From Candidatus Adiutrix sp. (GTDB lineage: Bacteria > Desulfobacterota > Desulfarculia > Adiutricales > Adiutricaceae), in NCBI GenBank assembly GCA_031286085.1, contig JAITUX010000136.1:1-14396 (forward strand): a stretch of DNA of 14,396 bases, given 5' to 3'. A program made the position numbers and the translations under genes. Positions within the stretch are counted from its first letter, which is position 1; every line of letters starts with the position of its first letter. The notes below the pieces were generated by a model, which did not search any database, had not been told where the DNA came from, and worked only from the letters and a program-made list of their open reading frames with translations. Positions 1 to 6,718 of this stretch are shown here, in pieces.

Positions 1-84
1 CGTGGCCGTGGATTCCGCCATTTCCACCACATCCCGGTCCCGGCCCCACTTTTTCAAATAGGCGCGCACCCGGTCCACGGACAT
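1..84 (-). CDS. YbaK/ProX-type aminoacyl-tRNA deacylase, N-terminal fragment
   Basis: Only the first 28 codons lie in the window; the gene continues beyond the left edge. The translation opens MSVDRVRAYLKKWG and ends in the segment VVEMAESTAT. The 'E-x-x-x-S-T-A-T' pattern after a short helical start is typical of YbaK/EbsC proteins, which hydrolyse mischarged Cys-tRNA(Pro) or related aminoacyl-tRNAs in the cytoplasm. The ATG sits two bases after the leuC stop codon, and an AGGT ribosome-binding site lies inside the end of leuC about eight bases upstream, so the two are probably co-translated. The family call rests on a short stretch; the catalytic region is outside the window. LeuD, the usual neighbour of leuC, is ruled out for this position because the residues do not resemble its N-terminus. 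Confidence 0.6.
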   Translation of the reverse strand, partial: MSVDRVRAYLKKWGRDRDVVEMAESTAT

Positions 85-86
85 GT

Positions 87-1487
87 TCAGACCTGCCGGG
101 GATCGGTCAGGCGGCCCCGGACGGCGGCGGCCGCCGCCGCCGCCGGGCTGACCAGGTGGGTGCGGGATCCCCGCCCCTGCCGGCCCTCGAAATTGCGGTT
201 GGAAGTGCTGGCGCAGCGCCGCCCCGGGGGGACCTGATCCGGGTTCATGCCCAGGCACATGGAACAGCCCGGCTCCCGCCACTGGCAGCCGGCTTCCAAA
301 AAAACAGCGGCCAGCCCCTCGCCCTCGGCCTGGGCCTTGACCAGGCCGGAACCGGGCCCCACCAGGACCGTTACGCCCGGGGCCGCCCGGCGGCCCTTCA
401 TAACGGCCGCCGCGGCCCTTAGGTCTTCCAGGCGGCCGTTGGTGCAGGAGCCGATGAAGACGTAGTCCACCGGGATGTCGGACAAGGGCCGGCCAGGGGT
501 GAGGCCTTGATACTCCAGGGCTTTCACCGCGGCCAGCCGGTCGGCCCGGTCCCGGAAATCACCCGGGTCCGGCACGCGGCCGGTCAAGGGGGCGCTTTGG
601 GCCGGGTTGGTGCCCCAGGTGGCCAGGGGCTCGACCTCGGCCGCGTCAACGGACAGCCGGCGGTGGAACTCAAACCCGGGATCGGTGAAGAGAGTTTGCC
701 ACCACTGGACGGCCGCCTCGAAATCGGCCCCGGCCGGGGCCAGGGGCCGGCCCCGGAGATAATCAATCGTGGTTTGATCCGGGGCGATCAGCCCCATCCT
801 GGCCCCGCACTCGATGGCCATGTTGGACAGGGTCAGGCGACTTTCCACGGAGAGGGCCAGGACGGCCTCGCCCCGATATTCAAGGGCGTGGCCGACCCCG
901 CCGGCCACGCCCAGCTTGTTGATTATATGCAGAATGAGGTCCTTGGCCGAGACGCCCGGGCCCAGGCGCCCGGCGACCTCCACGGCCATCTGCCGGGGCT
1001 TGACCTGGTAGATGGCCTGGGTGGCCAGGACATGCTCGACCTCGCTGGTGCCTATGCCGAAGGCCAGGGCCCCCAAGGCGCCGTGGCTGGCCGTGTGGCT
1101 GTCCCCGCAGACGACGGTGTTCCCCGGCAGGACCAGCCCCTGCTCGGGCATGGTCACATGGATGACTCCCTGGCGGGGGTCGTCCGCGCCGAAAAAGATT
1201 TTCAGCCCGAAGTCGGCCTGGTTCCTTTCCAGGGCGTCCAGTTGAGCCTCGGCCACCGGGTCTTTCAGGGGGCGGCGGCGGTCGTCGGTGGGGATGGAAT
1301 GGTCGATGACCCCGAAAGTCAGGTCCGGACGCCTTAGACGCCGGCCGGACCGGCGCAGGCCCTCGAAGGCCTGGGGCGAGGTGACTTCATGGATAAGGTG
1401 CCTGTCGATATACAGAAGGTCCGGGGCGCCGGGGGTTTGGTCCACCAGGTGGGCGGCCCAGATCTTGTCCAGAAGGCTTTGAGGCAT
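87..1487 (-). CDS. leuC: 3-isopropylmalate dehydratase large subunit
   Basis: LeuC, with the small subunit LeuD, isomerises 2-isopropylmalate to 3-isopropylmalate in leucine biosynthesis; it carries a [4Fe-4S] cluster. The 466-residue product matches the E. coli enzyme in length and along its whole sequence: [18 protein letters not shown] near the N-terminus, [21 protein letters not shown], the cluster cysteines in FIGSCTNGR and [10 protein letters not shown], and [17 protein letters not shown] near the end. The frame stays open for 15 further codons upstream, but the ATG at 1487 fits the family start and has a GGGAGG site seven bases before it. The tail contains a run of seven alanines encoded by GCC/GCG-type codons just before the stop. 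It lies one base after the DUF202-like gene and two bases before a YbaK-type gene, so it belongs to that operon. LeuD is not adjacent, which is unusual. Confidence 0.97.
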   Translation of the reverse strand: MPQSLLDKIWAAHLVDQTPGAPDLLYIDRHLIHEVTSPQAFEGLRRSGRRLRRPDLTFGVIDHSIPTDDRRRPLKDPVAEAQLDALERNQADFGLKIFFGADDPRQGVIHVTMPEQGLVLPGNTVVCGDSHTASHGALGALAFGIGTSEVEHVLATQAIYQVKPRQMAVEVAGRLGPGVSAKDLILHIINKLGVAGGVGHALEYRGEAVLALSVESRLTLSNMAIECGARMGLIAPDQTTIDYLRGRPLAPAGADFEAAVQWWQTLFTDPGFEFHRRLSVDAAEVEPLATWGTNPAQSAPLTGRVPDPGDFRDRADRLAAVKALEYQGLTPGRPLSDIPVDYVFIGSCTNGRLEDLRAAAAVMKGRRAAPGVTVLVGPGSGLVKAQAEGEGLAAVFLEAGCQWREPGCSMCLGMNPDQVPPGRRCASTSNRNFEGRQGRGSRTHLVSPAAAAAAAVRGRLTDPRQV

Positions 1488-1488
1488 T

Positions 1489-2031
1489 TCAAGCCTCCCG
1501 GTCCTGAACAACCGGCCGGCCGGTCTTTTCATTTAGGAAGCGGCTGAGTTCCCGCAAATTGTCGTTCTGCCTTTTCAGGACGGCGCTGACCCGGTTCAGG
1601 GCCCTGATGCGGCGGAGGGACGAGCCGATGAGATAAACGCCGAACACGATCAGCCCGGCGCAGATAACCAAAAGGGGCCCCAGGAGATAGATGACCTTGG
1701 CCGGGTCGTAGTAACGGGAAATGACGATGAGGACGCTCAACACCGACAAGGGCAGGGCCAGGACGGCCAGCCCGGTGCGCATCACGGACAGGGCGGTGCG
1801 CTTTTCGGCCAGGACCAGGGTAATCTCGTTGATGAGCATGGCTTCCTGCTGCAGGGAAGCCTTGTCCGGCATGTTGGGCAGATCCCTGGCCAGGAGGACC
1901 TCCGCCTCCCGACGCTGGGCGCGGCGGCGGGCCAGACCGCTGCGCCGCTCCGTGGCGGAACGACGCTCCACACCGCTTCGCCGGTCCGTCCCCGGGTTCA
2001 ATACGGCCTCGATTTTAGGAGCCTGATTCAA
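1489..2031 (-). CDS. DUF202-like membrane protein with Arg-rich hexapeptide repeats
   Basis: A 180-residue protein of unknown function. Residues about 76-103 read [20 protein letters not shown], the 'LAxxRTxLAxxRTxLA' signature of small DUF202/YidH-type membrane proteins. Two hydrophobic segments follow (about 86-106 and 113-135), separated by a short loop, then a charged, probably helical C-terminal tail (about 138-170). The N-terminal part is soluble and holds three to four tandem hexapeptides of the form RRSxxx (residues about 17-36), ending in an arginine-rich stretch; such DRRSG/ERRSG repeats occur in several unrelated bacterial proteins and their role is not established. The start is TTG at 2031, chosen because GGAGGT lies eight bases upstream and a strong promoter sits just before it. 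It is the first gene of the operon containing leuC; no functional link to leucine synthesis is evident. Confidence 0.75.
   Translation of the reverse strand: MNQAPKIEAVLNPGTDRRSGVERRSATERRSGLARRRAQRREAEVLLARDLPNMPDKASLQQEAMLINEITLVLAEKRTALSVMRTGLAVLALPLSVLSVLIVISRYYDPAKVIYLLGPLLVICAGLIVFGVYLIGSSLRRIRALNRVSAVLKRQNDNLRELSRFLNEKTGRPVVQDREA
1494..1499 (-). promoter_or_regulatory. leuC ribosome-binding site
   Basis: GGGAGG on the minus strand, six bases long, seven bases before the ATG at 1487. It lies inside the last codons of the upstream gene and selects this start over in-frame ATG codons further upstream, which would overlap that gene. Confidence 0.75.
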
Positions 2032-2039
2032 GACCAGCC

Positions 2040-2045
2040 ACCTCC
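2040..2045 (-). promoter_or_regulatory. Ribosome-binding site deciding a TTG start
   Basis: GGAGGT on the minus strand, with eight bases to the TTG at 2031. No ATG or GTG is similarly placed, so this site supports a TTG start for the DUF202-like gene. Confidence 0.7.
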
Positions 2046-2063
2046 CCGAACATTAATTCGCCC

Positions 2064-2092
2064 ATTATATGACGGGGGCGCGGGCCGGTCAA
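2064..2092 (-). promoter_or_regulatory. Sigma-70 promoter of the DUF202-like/leuC operon
   Basis: On the minus strand TTGACC (2092-2087) and TATAAT (2069-2064) are separated by exactly 17 bases. The predicted start of transcription is near 2057, giving a leader of about 26 bases before the TTG codon. The -35 box lies within the GGGCCGG/CCGGCCC dyad at 2082-2101, so a protein bound there would occlude this promoter. Confidence 0.75.
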
Positions 2093-2101
2093 GGCCGGCC
2101 C
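2082..2101. repeat. GGGCCGG-N6-CCGGCCC dyad between divergent promoters
   Basis: Perfect 7-bp inverted repeat with a six-base spacer. It covers the -35 box of the leftward sigma-70 promoter and ends eight bases before the rightward sigma-54 element. It could be an operator. A related dyad with a five-base spacer occurs at 5656-5674. GCCGGC-type palindromes are common in this GC-rich DNA, so chance is a real alternative. Confidence 0.4.
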
Positions 2102-2109
2102 CTATGGAA

Positions 2110-2126
2110 TTGGCCATGAAATTGCA
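2110..2126 (+). promoter_or_regulatory. Sigma-54 (-24/-12) promoter
   Basis: TTGGCCATGAAATTGCA matches the consensus YTGGCACGRNNNTTGCW at 11 of 14 informative positions, including both invariant dinucleotides GG (2112-2113) and GC (2124-2125) at the required 10-base spacing. Transcription would start near 2137, about 49 bases before the ATG at 2186. The predicted leader holds a small hairpin (GGGAGCC-TAAA-GGTTCCC, 2139-2156). An NtrC-family activator, which such promoters require, is encoded about 0.85 kb away. Confidence 0.75.
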
Positions 2127-2185
2127 TATAAGGCGGACGGGAGCCTAAAGGTTCCCCCTTAAACCAACCGTGAAAGGCGGCCGCC

Positions 2186-2770
2186 ATGAGCACCATCAAC
2201 AACATACTTTTCAACCTGCGCAACCAGGCTCCGGCCCTGCTCCAGATGGGCGGGGGCAAGACCGAAAACTACCAGAACCTGGCCTCCCTGACCGATAGCC
2301 TGTGGGGCGACACCCAGTTGATGGGGTCTGGCGGGAACAAGGCCCAGGATATGGTCAGGCTGGCCTACCAGAACATAGGCCAGAAGGTCGTTTCAGACAT
2401 GGCCGGCCTCACGGCCGAGGCCATCCGGGCCGACCCCACCCTGGACAACGATTACTTCATAGCCGTGATAGAAACCGGGAGCGGCCGCGAAGCCCGGGTG
2501 TATCGGCGGTCGGAAATTTTGTCCGGCTTTGAAGGCTTGGAAAAAAATGTCCTGGAAGCCCAGATGGCGGCCGACCCCCTCCAGGTCTTCTCCAGCGCCA
2601 AGGGCCTGCCCCCCGGCTCCAGCGATGCGGCCTGCCAGAAACTGGCCTCGCAACTGAACGGTTTTTTGAAGCTGAACGCCAAGACCATCAACACCTTAAA
2701 CAGCGCGGGCTACGACCCCTTCCAGGACCACCAGGCCTCCAGCGCGATACAGAAGGCGTTACAGTCATAA
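2186..2770 (+). CDS. Unrecognised 194-aa soluble protein behind a sigma-54 promoter
   Basis: I do not recognise this family. The product starts MSTINNILFNLRNQAPALLQ, has no signal peptide and no membrane segment, and looks largely helical. Its only cysteine is in the segment SDAACQKLASQL near residue 149. A basic YRRSEI segment sits mid-protein (about 106-111). The C-terminal third is rich in Asn, Ser, Gln and Ala, as in some exported or filament-associated proteins. The ATG has AAAGG eight bases upstream. The gene is monocistronic: a sigma-54 promoter precedes it, a perfect hairpin follows its stop, and the next gene converges on it. Lying beside a FleS/FlrC-type regulatory pair, it is plausibly one of that pair's targets and so could be motility-associated, but this is inference from position only. 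Codon use is like its neighbours, so it is likely a real gene. Confidence 0.8.
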   Translation: MSTINNILFNLRNQAPALLQMGGGKTENYQNLASLTDSLWGDTQLMGSGGNKAQDMVRLAYQNIGQKVVSDMAGLTAEAIRADPTLDNDYFIAVIETGSGREARVYRRSEILSGFEGLEKNVLEAQMAADPLQVFSSAKGLPPGSSDAACQKLASQLNGFLKLNAKTINTLNSAGYDPFQDHQASSAIQKALQS

Positions 2771-2791
2771 CCAGGGGCCGGCGGCCCCTGG
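2771..2791 (+). terminator. Hairpin directly after the sigma-54-driven gene
   Basis: Perfect 9-bp stem CCAGGGGCC/GGCCCCTGG with a three-base loop, starting on the base after the stop codon. No T-run follows, so it may protect the 3' end of the mRNA or work as an imperfect terminator rather than a canonical one. Confidence 0.5.
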
Positions 2792-2890
2792 ACCCAAGCC
2801 GGCTGACTATGGGCCGAGGCAGAGTCCAGCAGCCGTGGCCGGAAGGTTGAATAAAAAGAGCCTCCGGCGCCCGAAGCCGGCAGTGTAATT

Positions 2891-2919
2891 AAAAAAAGCG
2901 AGCCGGCGAAAGCCGGCTC
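2891..2919 (-). terminator. Second intrinsic terminator of the kinase/regulator operon
   Basis: Read on the minus strand: perfect 8-bp stem GAGCCGGC/GCCGGCTC with a four-base loop (2919-2900), then GC and seven T residues (2897-2891). This is a textbook Rho-independent terminator. A third, weaker stem (CTTCGG-GCG-CCGGAG, near 2862-2876) followed by TTTTT (2857-2853) lies further downstream. Confidence 0.75.
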
Positions 2920-2925
2920 ACAAAA

Positions 2926-2982
2926 TATAGCCAAGAAAGGGGAAGGCCGGCGGAGCCGGCCTTCCCCTTTCTTGAGGCTATA
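2926..2982 (-). terminator. Long hairpin overlapping the regulator stop codon
   Basis: Bases 2932-2951 and 2955-2974 form a 20-bp perfect stem around a three-base loop. Seven more pairs (2926-2932 with 2976-2982, register shifted by a two-base bulge) extend it to the TATAGCC/GGCTATA ends. The outer right arm includes the response-regulator stop codon (2978-2980). A short TTTT tract follows on the minus strand at 2925-2922. The A-rich start and T-rich end of the stem could also stop transcription arriving from the plus strand. Confidence 0.7.
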
Positions 2983-4420
2983 CCCGGTATTCGGCCAGCT
3001 TGTTGCGCAGGGTGCGGACGCTGATGCCGAGGAGCTTGGCGGCGTGGGTGCGGTTGCCCAAGGTTTCGTTCAAGGCCTGGCCGATGAGGCGGCGCTCCAT
3101 GGCCTCGATGGTCATGAGCCCTTCGGCCGCCGAAGGGCCGGGCTCGGGCTGGGCCAGGCCGGACTCGGGGGCCGGTTCGCCGGCGGCCGGGGGCCGGTTC
3201 GCGGCCGCCGGGAGCCCGGGCGCGGCGGGCGGCGTTCTTTCCAGGGCGGCCAGGAAGCCGGCCTCGTCCATGAAGAGGTCGCCCGGCTCCACTTCCGGCC
3301 CGGCGGCCAGAAGCACGCCCCGGGCCACGGTGTTTTCCAGCTCCCTGATGTTGCCCGGCCAGTCATAGATCTCCAGGCGGGCCAGGGCGGCCGCGGAAAG
3401 CCCGGCCACGTTCTTGCTGTTCAGGCGGGAGTATTTACGCCGGAAATGGTCGGCCAACAGGGGCAGATCGTCCAGCCTTTCCCGTAACGGCGGCAGAAAG
3501 AAGGGGATGACGTTCAGGCGGTAGTAAAGGTCGGACCTGAAGCGGCCGCTCTCGGCCCAGGCCTTGAGGTCGCGGTTGGTGGTGGCTATGACCCGGACGT
3601 CGATTTTCTGGGGGTCCTTGCCCCCCACCCTATCTATTTCGCCCTCCTGCAGCACCCGGAGGAGCTTGGCCTGGAGGGCCAAATCCATTTCGCTGATTTC
3701 ATCCAAAAGCATGGTGCCGCCGTCGGCCAGCTCGAACTTGCCCTGCTTCCTGGCCACCGCGCCGGTGAAGGCCCCTTTCTCATGGCCGAAAAGCTCGCTT
3801 TCCAAAAGGTTTTCCGGCAGGCTGGCGCAGTTGATGGCCACGAAAGGGCCGTCGGCCCGGGGCGAATGCTGGTGGATAAAGCGGGCCAGGAGTTCCTTGC
3901 CGGTGCCGCTTTCGCCTTGCAGGAGAACGGTGGCCGGCGAGGCGGCCACCGTGCGGGCCAGCTCCAGGAGCCGGATCATGCGCTGATTCCTGGTCAGGAG
4001 GGGCCGGGCGTTCTCTCCCTTTTCCTCCTTGGCCGGCGCGGGGGCCGGGACGGGGGCCGCGGCCAGGGCCCGGTTGACCGCTTCCTCGATGACCCCGGCC
4101 GGGAAGGGCTTCAGGATGAAATCCTGGGCCCCTTCGCGCATGGCGCCCACCGCCGTCTCCACCTCGCCGTGGGCGGTCATGAGAATGACCGGAAGCCCCG
4201 GATCGCGCTGCTTGACGGCTTTGAGCAGGCCCAGGCCGTCCAGGCCGGGCAGGCCCATATCGCAGACGATCAGGTCGAAACGCCGGCCCTGGTATTTTTC
4301 CAGGGCCTCCCGGCCGTTTTCGGCCAGCTCCACCGCGTGCCCCAGCCTGGTCAGGGCCGTGAACAGGGCCTGGCGAAGATGACGTTCGTTGTCGGCCACC
4401 AATATCGCTCTGACGCTCAT
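2978..4420 (-). CDS. Sigma-54-dependent response regulator, FlgR/FlrC/FleR type
   Basis: A 480-residue NtrC-family activator with three domains. The receiver (about 1-120) has phosphoacceptor D54, T82 and K104, but its acidic pair is D10-N11 instead of Asp-Asp. A proline/alanine linker (about 120-135) leads to the AAA+ domain (about 140-375) with Walker A GESGTGKE (169-176), the sigma-54 contact loop GAFTGA (216-221), Walker B ending in D240-E241, and PGNIRELEN (355-363). A second Pro/Ala-rich linker precedes a Fis-type helix-turn-helix (about 440-479) containing [20 protein letters not shown], the C-terminal form typical of flagellar regulators. It would activate sigma-54 promoters such as those at 2110-2126 and 5582-5598. 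The ATG has AGGAGA nine bases upstream, and the kinase gene ends 37 bases before it. Flagellar assignment is by sequence type; no flagellar structural gene is in the window. Confidence 0.92.
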   Translation of the reverse strand: MSVRAILVADNERHLRQALFTALTRLGHAVELAENGREALEKYQGRRFDLIVCDMGLPGLDGLGLLKAVKQRDPGLPVILMTAHGEVETAVGAMREGAQDFILKPFPAGVIEEAVNRALAAAPVPAPAPAKEEKGENARPLLTRNQRMIRLLELARTVAASPATVLLQGESGTGKELLARFIHQHSPRADGPFVAINCASLPENLLESELFGHEKGAFTGAVARKQGKFELADGGTMLLDEISEMDLALQAKLLRVLQEGEIDRVGGKDPQKIDVRVIATTNRDLKAWAESGRFRSDLYYRLNVIPFFLPPLRERLDDLPLLADHFRRKYSRLNSKNVAGLSAAALARLEIYDWPGNIRELENTVARGVLLAAGPEVEPGDLFMDEAGFLAALERTPPAAPGLPAAANRPPAAGEPAPESGLAQPEPGPSAAEGLMTIEAMERRLIGQALNETLGNRTHAAKLLGISVRTLRNKLAEYRV

Positions 4421-4457
4421 TATAGTTATTCTCCTGACTTCCGCGCGGCCCGTCGCC

Positions 4458-5543
4458 TCAGTTCAAGGCGTCGCTCTGGCTTTCCGGCATGAAGGGCAGA
4501 CGCATGGTCACCCTGGCGCCCAGGGCCAGATCCGCGCCTATGGAGAGATTCCCCTGGTGGGCCTGGACAATGCGCTGGCTCACCGGGAGGCCCAGCCCCA
4601 GGGGTTGGGCCTTGGTGGTGCAGAAGGGGCTGAAAACGCTCTTCACCAGTTCGGGCGACAGGCCCGGACCGGTATCGGTGATGCTTATTTCCACCTGGCC
4701 GGCCTTTTCGACGTCGAACTCCAGGAAAATGCGGCCGCCCTCAGGCATGGCCTCCACGGCGTTCAACAGGAGGTTGAGAAAGACCTGCACCATGAGGGCC
4801 CGGTCCACCTCCACGCTCACCTCCTTCTGGGTCACCAGAACGCCGACGTTGCGCTCCTTGAACAGGCCGTTCATGGCTCCCAGGGCCTCGTCCACGATCT
4901 CCACCAGGCGGTGGTTCCCCAGCTCCAGGTTCAAGGGCTTGGCCATGGATTCAAAACTGGTCAGATACTCGTTGACTTCGCGGAGGCTGAAGCGGATACG
5001 CTCTATCAGGTCGGCCAGGGCGCTGTCCCCGGCCTCTTCCAGCTCCTGCCCCACGATGGAGGCGTATAGCTCGATGCCGGCCAAGGGGCCGGTGACCTGG
5101 CGGCTGACGGCCCGGGCCACGGCCGCCGCCGCGTCCAGGACGGCGGAAGGGGCGGCCGGCAGGGCCGGGGCGGGGCTTTGGCCGGCGGCCAGGATCAGCC
5201 CCTCTTCACCCCAGGGCAGGTGGCGCAGCTGAAAAACCAGGGGACGTCCGTCGATCGGTGAGGCCAGGGACACGCCGCGACTTCGACTGCCCAGGGTTTC
5301 CAATTGGAAAGCCCCGGCCTTCAAGGGTTTTAGGGATTCAGGCAAGCGAAAGTCACCCTCTTCCGTCAGGCCCAGCCGACGGCCGGCCTCGTCGTTGGCC
5401 AGGAGAATCCGCCCTTCCTGGTCAAAGACAATCAGGCAATAGGGGAGCTGGTCAAACAACAGGGGCCAGAGTTTGCCGGGCACTTCCGGGCGGGACCAGA
5501 GTTCCGGCCGGGATTCGCCGTTTTCCAAAAGGCTGAGATTCAT
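4458..5543 (-). CDS. FleS/FlrB-like sensor kinase with degenerate H-box
   Basis: A 361-residue soluble protein without membrane segments. A PAS-like domain spans about 25-118 ([20 protein letters not shown]). The dimerisation/H-box helix (about 138-168) reads [18 protein letters not shown]. FleS/FlrB kinases have AHQVRTPL at this point, so the phosphoacceptor histidine is replaced by R148 (codon CGC at 5102-5100). The ATPase domain (about 210-352) looks intact: N-box with N257 and N261, DTGPGL (290-295), FSPFCTTK and [14 protein letters not shown]. It is the partner of the response regulator immediately downstream. The ATG at 5543 has AGGAGGTG seven bases upstream, and a sigma-54 promoter precedes it, suggesting control by its own regulator or another sigma-54 activator. 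It may act as a phosphatase, an ATP-dependent allosteric partner, or use another phosphodonor; these are inferences. A sequencing error at one base could also explain Arg for His. Confidence 0.88.
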   Translation of the reverse strand: MNLSLLENGESRPELWSRPEVPGKLWPLLFDQLPYCLIVFDQEGRILLANDEAGRRLGLTEEGDFRLPESLKPLKAGAFQLETLGSRSRGVSLASPIDGRPLVFQLRHLPWGEEGLILAAGQSPAPALPAAPSAVLDAAAAVARAVSRQVTGPLAGIELYASIVGQELEEAGDSALADLIERIRFSLREVNEYLTSFESMAKPLNLELGNHRLVEIVDEALGAMNGLFKERNVGVLVTQKEVSVEVDRALMVQVFLNLLLNAVEAMPEGGRIFLEFDVEKAGQVEISITDTGPGLSPELVKSVFSPFCTTKAQPLGLGLPVSQRIVQAHQGNLSIGADLALGARVTMRLPFMPESQSDALN

Positions 5544-5581
5544 GGTGAGCCACCTCCTTATCAGTTCTCGCCTGGGATAGA

Positions 5582-5598
5582 AGCAACTTTGGGGCCAA
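5582..5598 (-). promoter_or_regulatory. Sigma-54 promoter of the kinase/regulator operon
   Basis: On the minus strand TTGGCCCCAAAGTTGCT matches YTGGCACGRNNNTTGCW at 12 of 14 informative positions, with GG and GC ten bases apart. Predicted start of transcription near 5571, about 28 bases before the kinase ATG. FlrBC operons in Vibrio are also sigma-54 dependent, so this fits the regulatory type. Confidence 0.75.
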
Positions 5599-5655
5599 CT
5601 TCCGGCCCGCTTGTCCCGTAAAGGCCGGAGAGGCCGGGGCGGTATTTTGACGGGC

Positions 5656-5674
5656 GGGCCGGCGCCGCCGGCCC
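5656..5674. repeat. GGGCCGG-N5-CCGGCCC dyad in the kinase/ispB gap
   Basis: Perfect inverted repeat (it also pairs as 8 bp with a three-base loop) directly abutting the -35 box of the ispB promoter and about 70 bases upstream of the leftward sigma-54 element. The arms are identical to those at 2082-2101. It could be an activator or repressor site; GC-rich palindromes are frequent here. Confidence 0.35.
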
Positions 5675-5703
5675 TTGGTTATTGCCGGCGATCATGCTAT
5701 GAT
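5675..5703 (+). promoter_or_regulatory. Probable sigma-70 promoter of ispB
   Basis: TTGGTT (5675-5680), 17 bases, then TATGAT (5698-5703). The -10 box overlaps the tandem ATG codons at 5699 and 5702. If the promoter is used, transcripts start near 5710 and those ATGs cannot initiate, which favours the start at 5741. Confidence 0.5.
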
Positions 5704-5740
5704 GGACCCGAAACTGAAATTTCAGGACCCAAGCGGCCCC

Positions 5741-6718
5741 ATGACCGATATCCTGACCAGCCTGGCCCCCTTGGCCGACCGGATAAACCAGACCCTGGCG
5801 GACCTCATCGCCCGGGACTCGGCCGTGGTGGCCCGCATCGGCGGCTACAGTTTCCAGGGCGGCGGGAAAAGGCTCCGGCCCCTGGTCTTCTGCCTGGTCG
5901 CGGCCGCCCTGGGCCTGGAAACGACCCCGGCCGTCATGACCACCGGCGCCGCCTTCGAATTCCTGCACCAGGCCTCCCTGCTCCACGACGACATAATTGA
6001 TTTGGCGGAGGTCCGCCGAGGCCGGGCCGCCGCCCACCTGGCCTTCGGCGTCCCGGAAACGGTTTTGGCCGGCGACTATCTCCTGGCCAAGGCCAGCCGG
6101 CTGGTGGCGGAACTCGACAACCCGGCCTGCCTCAGAATCCTGGCCCGCCTGGCGGGGACCATGGCCCTGGGCGAACTGGCCCAGCTCGGCGCCCGCCGCC
6201 AGGTGGATATCGGCGCGGCCGAATACTTCCGCATCATCTACCGCAAAACCGCGGTCCTCCTGGAAGGGGCCGCCAAGTGCGCGGCCCTTTTGGCCGGGGC
6301 CGGGGCCGCGGCCATAGCCGCGGCCGGGCGCTACGGCCGGAAGCTGGGCCTGGCCTTTCAGATCGCGGACGACCTCCTGGACTACCAGGGCGACGAGGCC
6401 AGCCTGGGCAAGCCGGTGGGCCACGACCTGGAGGAGGGCAAAATAACCCTGCCCTTCATCCTGGCCCGGGAGGCCCTGCCGCCGGCCCGCCGCGAACGCC
6501 TGCGCCGGCTGGCCGGCCCGGCCGCCGGCCCCCTCGGCCCGGAGGCCCGCTTGGAAATACACGCCCTGGTGGCCGAAGGCCAAGGGCTGGCCTCGGCCCG
6601 CCGAAAGGCCGAAGATCTGGCGGCCCGGGCGGCCCAGGCCCTGGCCCTCTGGCCGCCCTCGCCGGCCCGGGAACAGTTGGCCGGGCTCGCCGGCTATGTG
6701 ACGGCCCGCTCCTGCTGA
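5741..6718 (+). CDS. ispB: Long-chain polyprenyl diphosphate synthase (IspB type)
   Basis: Condenses isopentenyl diphosphate units onto an allylic diphosphate to make the side chain of quinones. The 325-residue product resembles E. coli IspB (323 residues) throughout: GGGKRLRP (about 40-47), first aspartate-rich motif DDIID (83-87) in SLLHDDIID, the RRG that follows it, second motif DDLLD (210-214), and GKPVGHDLEEGKITLP. The fifth residue before the first motif is alanine, as in long-chain enzymes; the exact chain length cannot be read from sequence. Two ATGs at 5699 and 5702 are in frame but coincide with a likely -10 box, so I prefer 5741, which also fits the family start; its Shine-Dalgarno (AGGA at 5724-5727) is rather far away. 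The stop codon lies inside the left end of the inverted repeat at 6715-6843. The gene is divergent from the kinase operon. Confidence 0.88.
   Translation: MTDILTSLAPLADRINQTLADLIARDSAVVARIGGYSFQGGGKRLRPLVFCLVAAALGLETTPAVMTTGAAFEFLHQASLLHDDIIDLAEVRRGRAAAHLAFGVPETVLAGDYLLAKASRLVAELDNPACLRILARLAGTMALGELAQLGARRQVDIGAAEYFRIIYRKTAVLLEGAAKCAALLAGAGAAAIAAAGRYGRKLGLAFQIADDLLDYQGDEASLGKPVGHDLEEGKITLPFILAREALPPARRERLRRLAGPAAGPLGPEARLEIHALVAEGQGLASARRKAEDLAARAAQALALWPPSPAREQLAGLAGYVTARSC

Noticed and set aside
3782..4492. Long plus-strand frames opposite the regulator and kinase genes, and similar ones opposite leuC and ispB
   Set aside because: They show no family features or sensible starts and are antisense to clear genes.
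5699..5740. An earlier ispB start at the tandem ATG codons
   Set aside because: They coincide with a likely -10 box and have no ribosome-binding site; the family begins near 5741. The alternative cannot be fully excluded.
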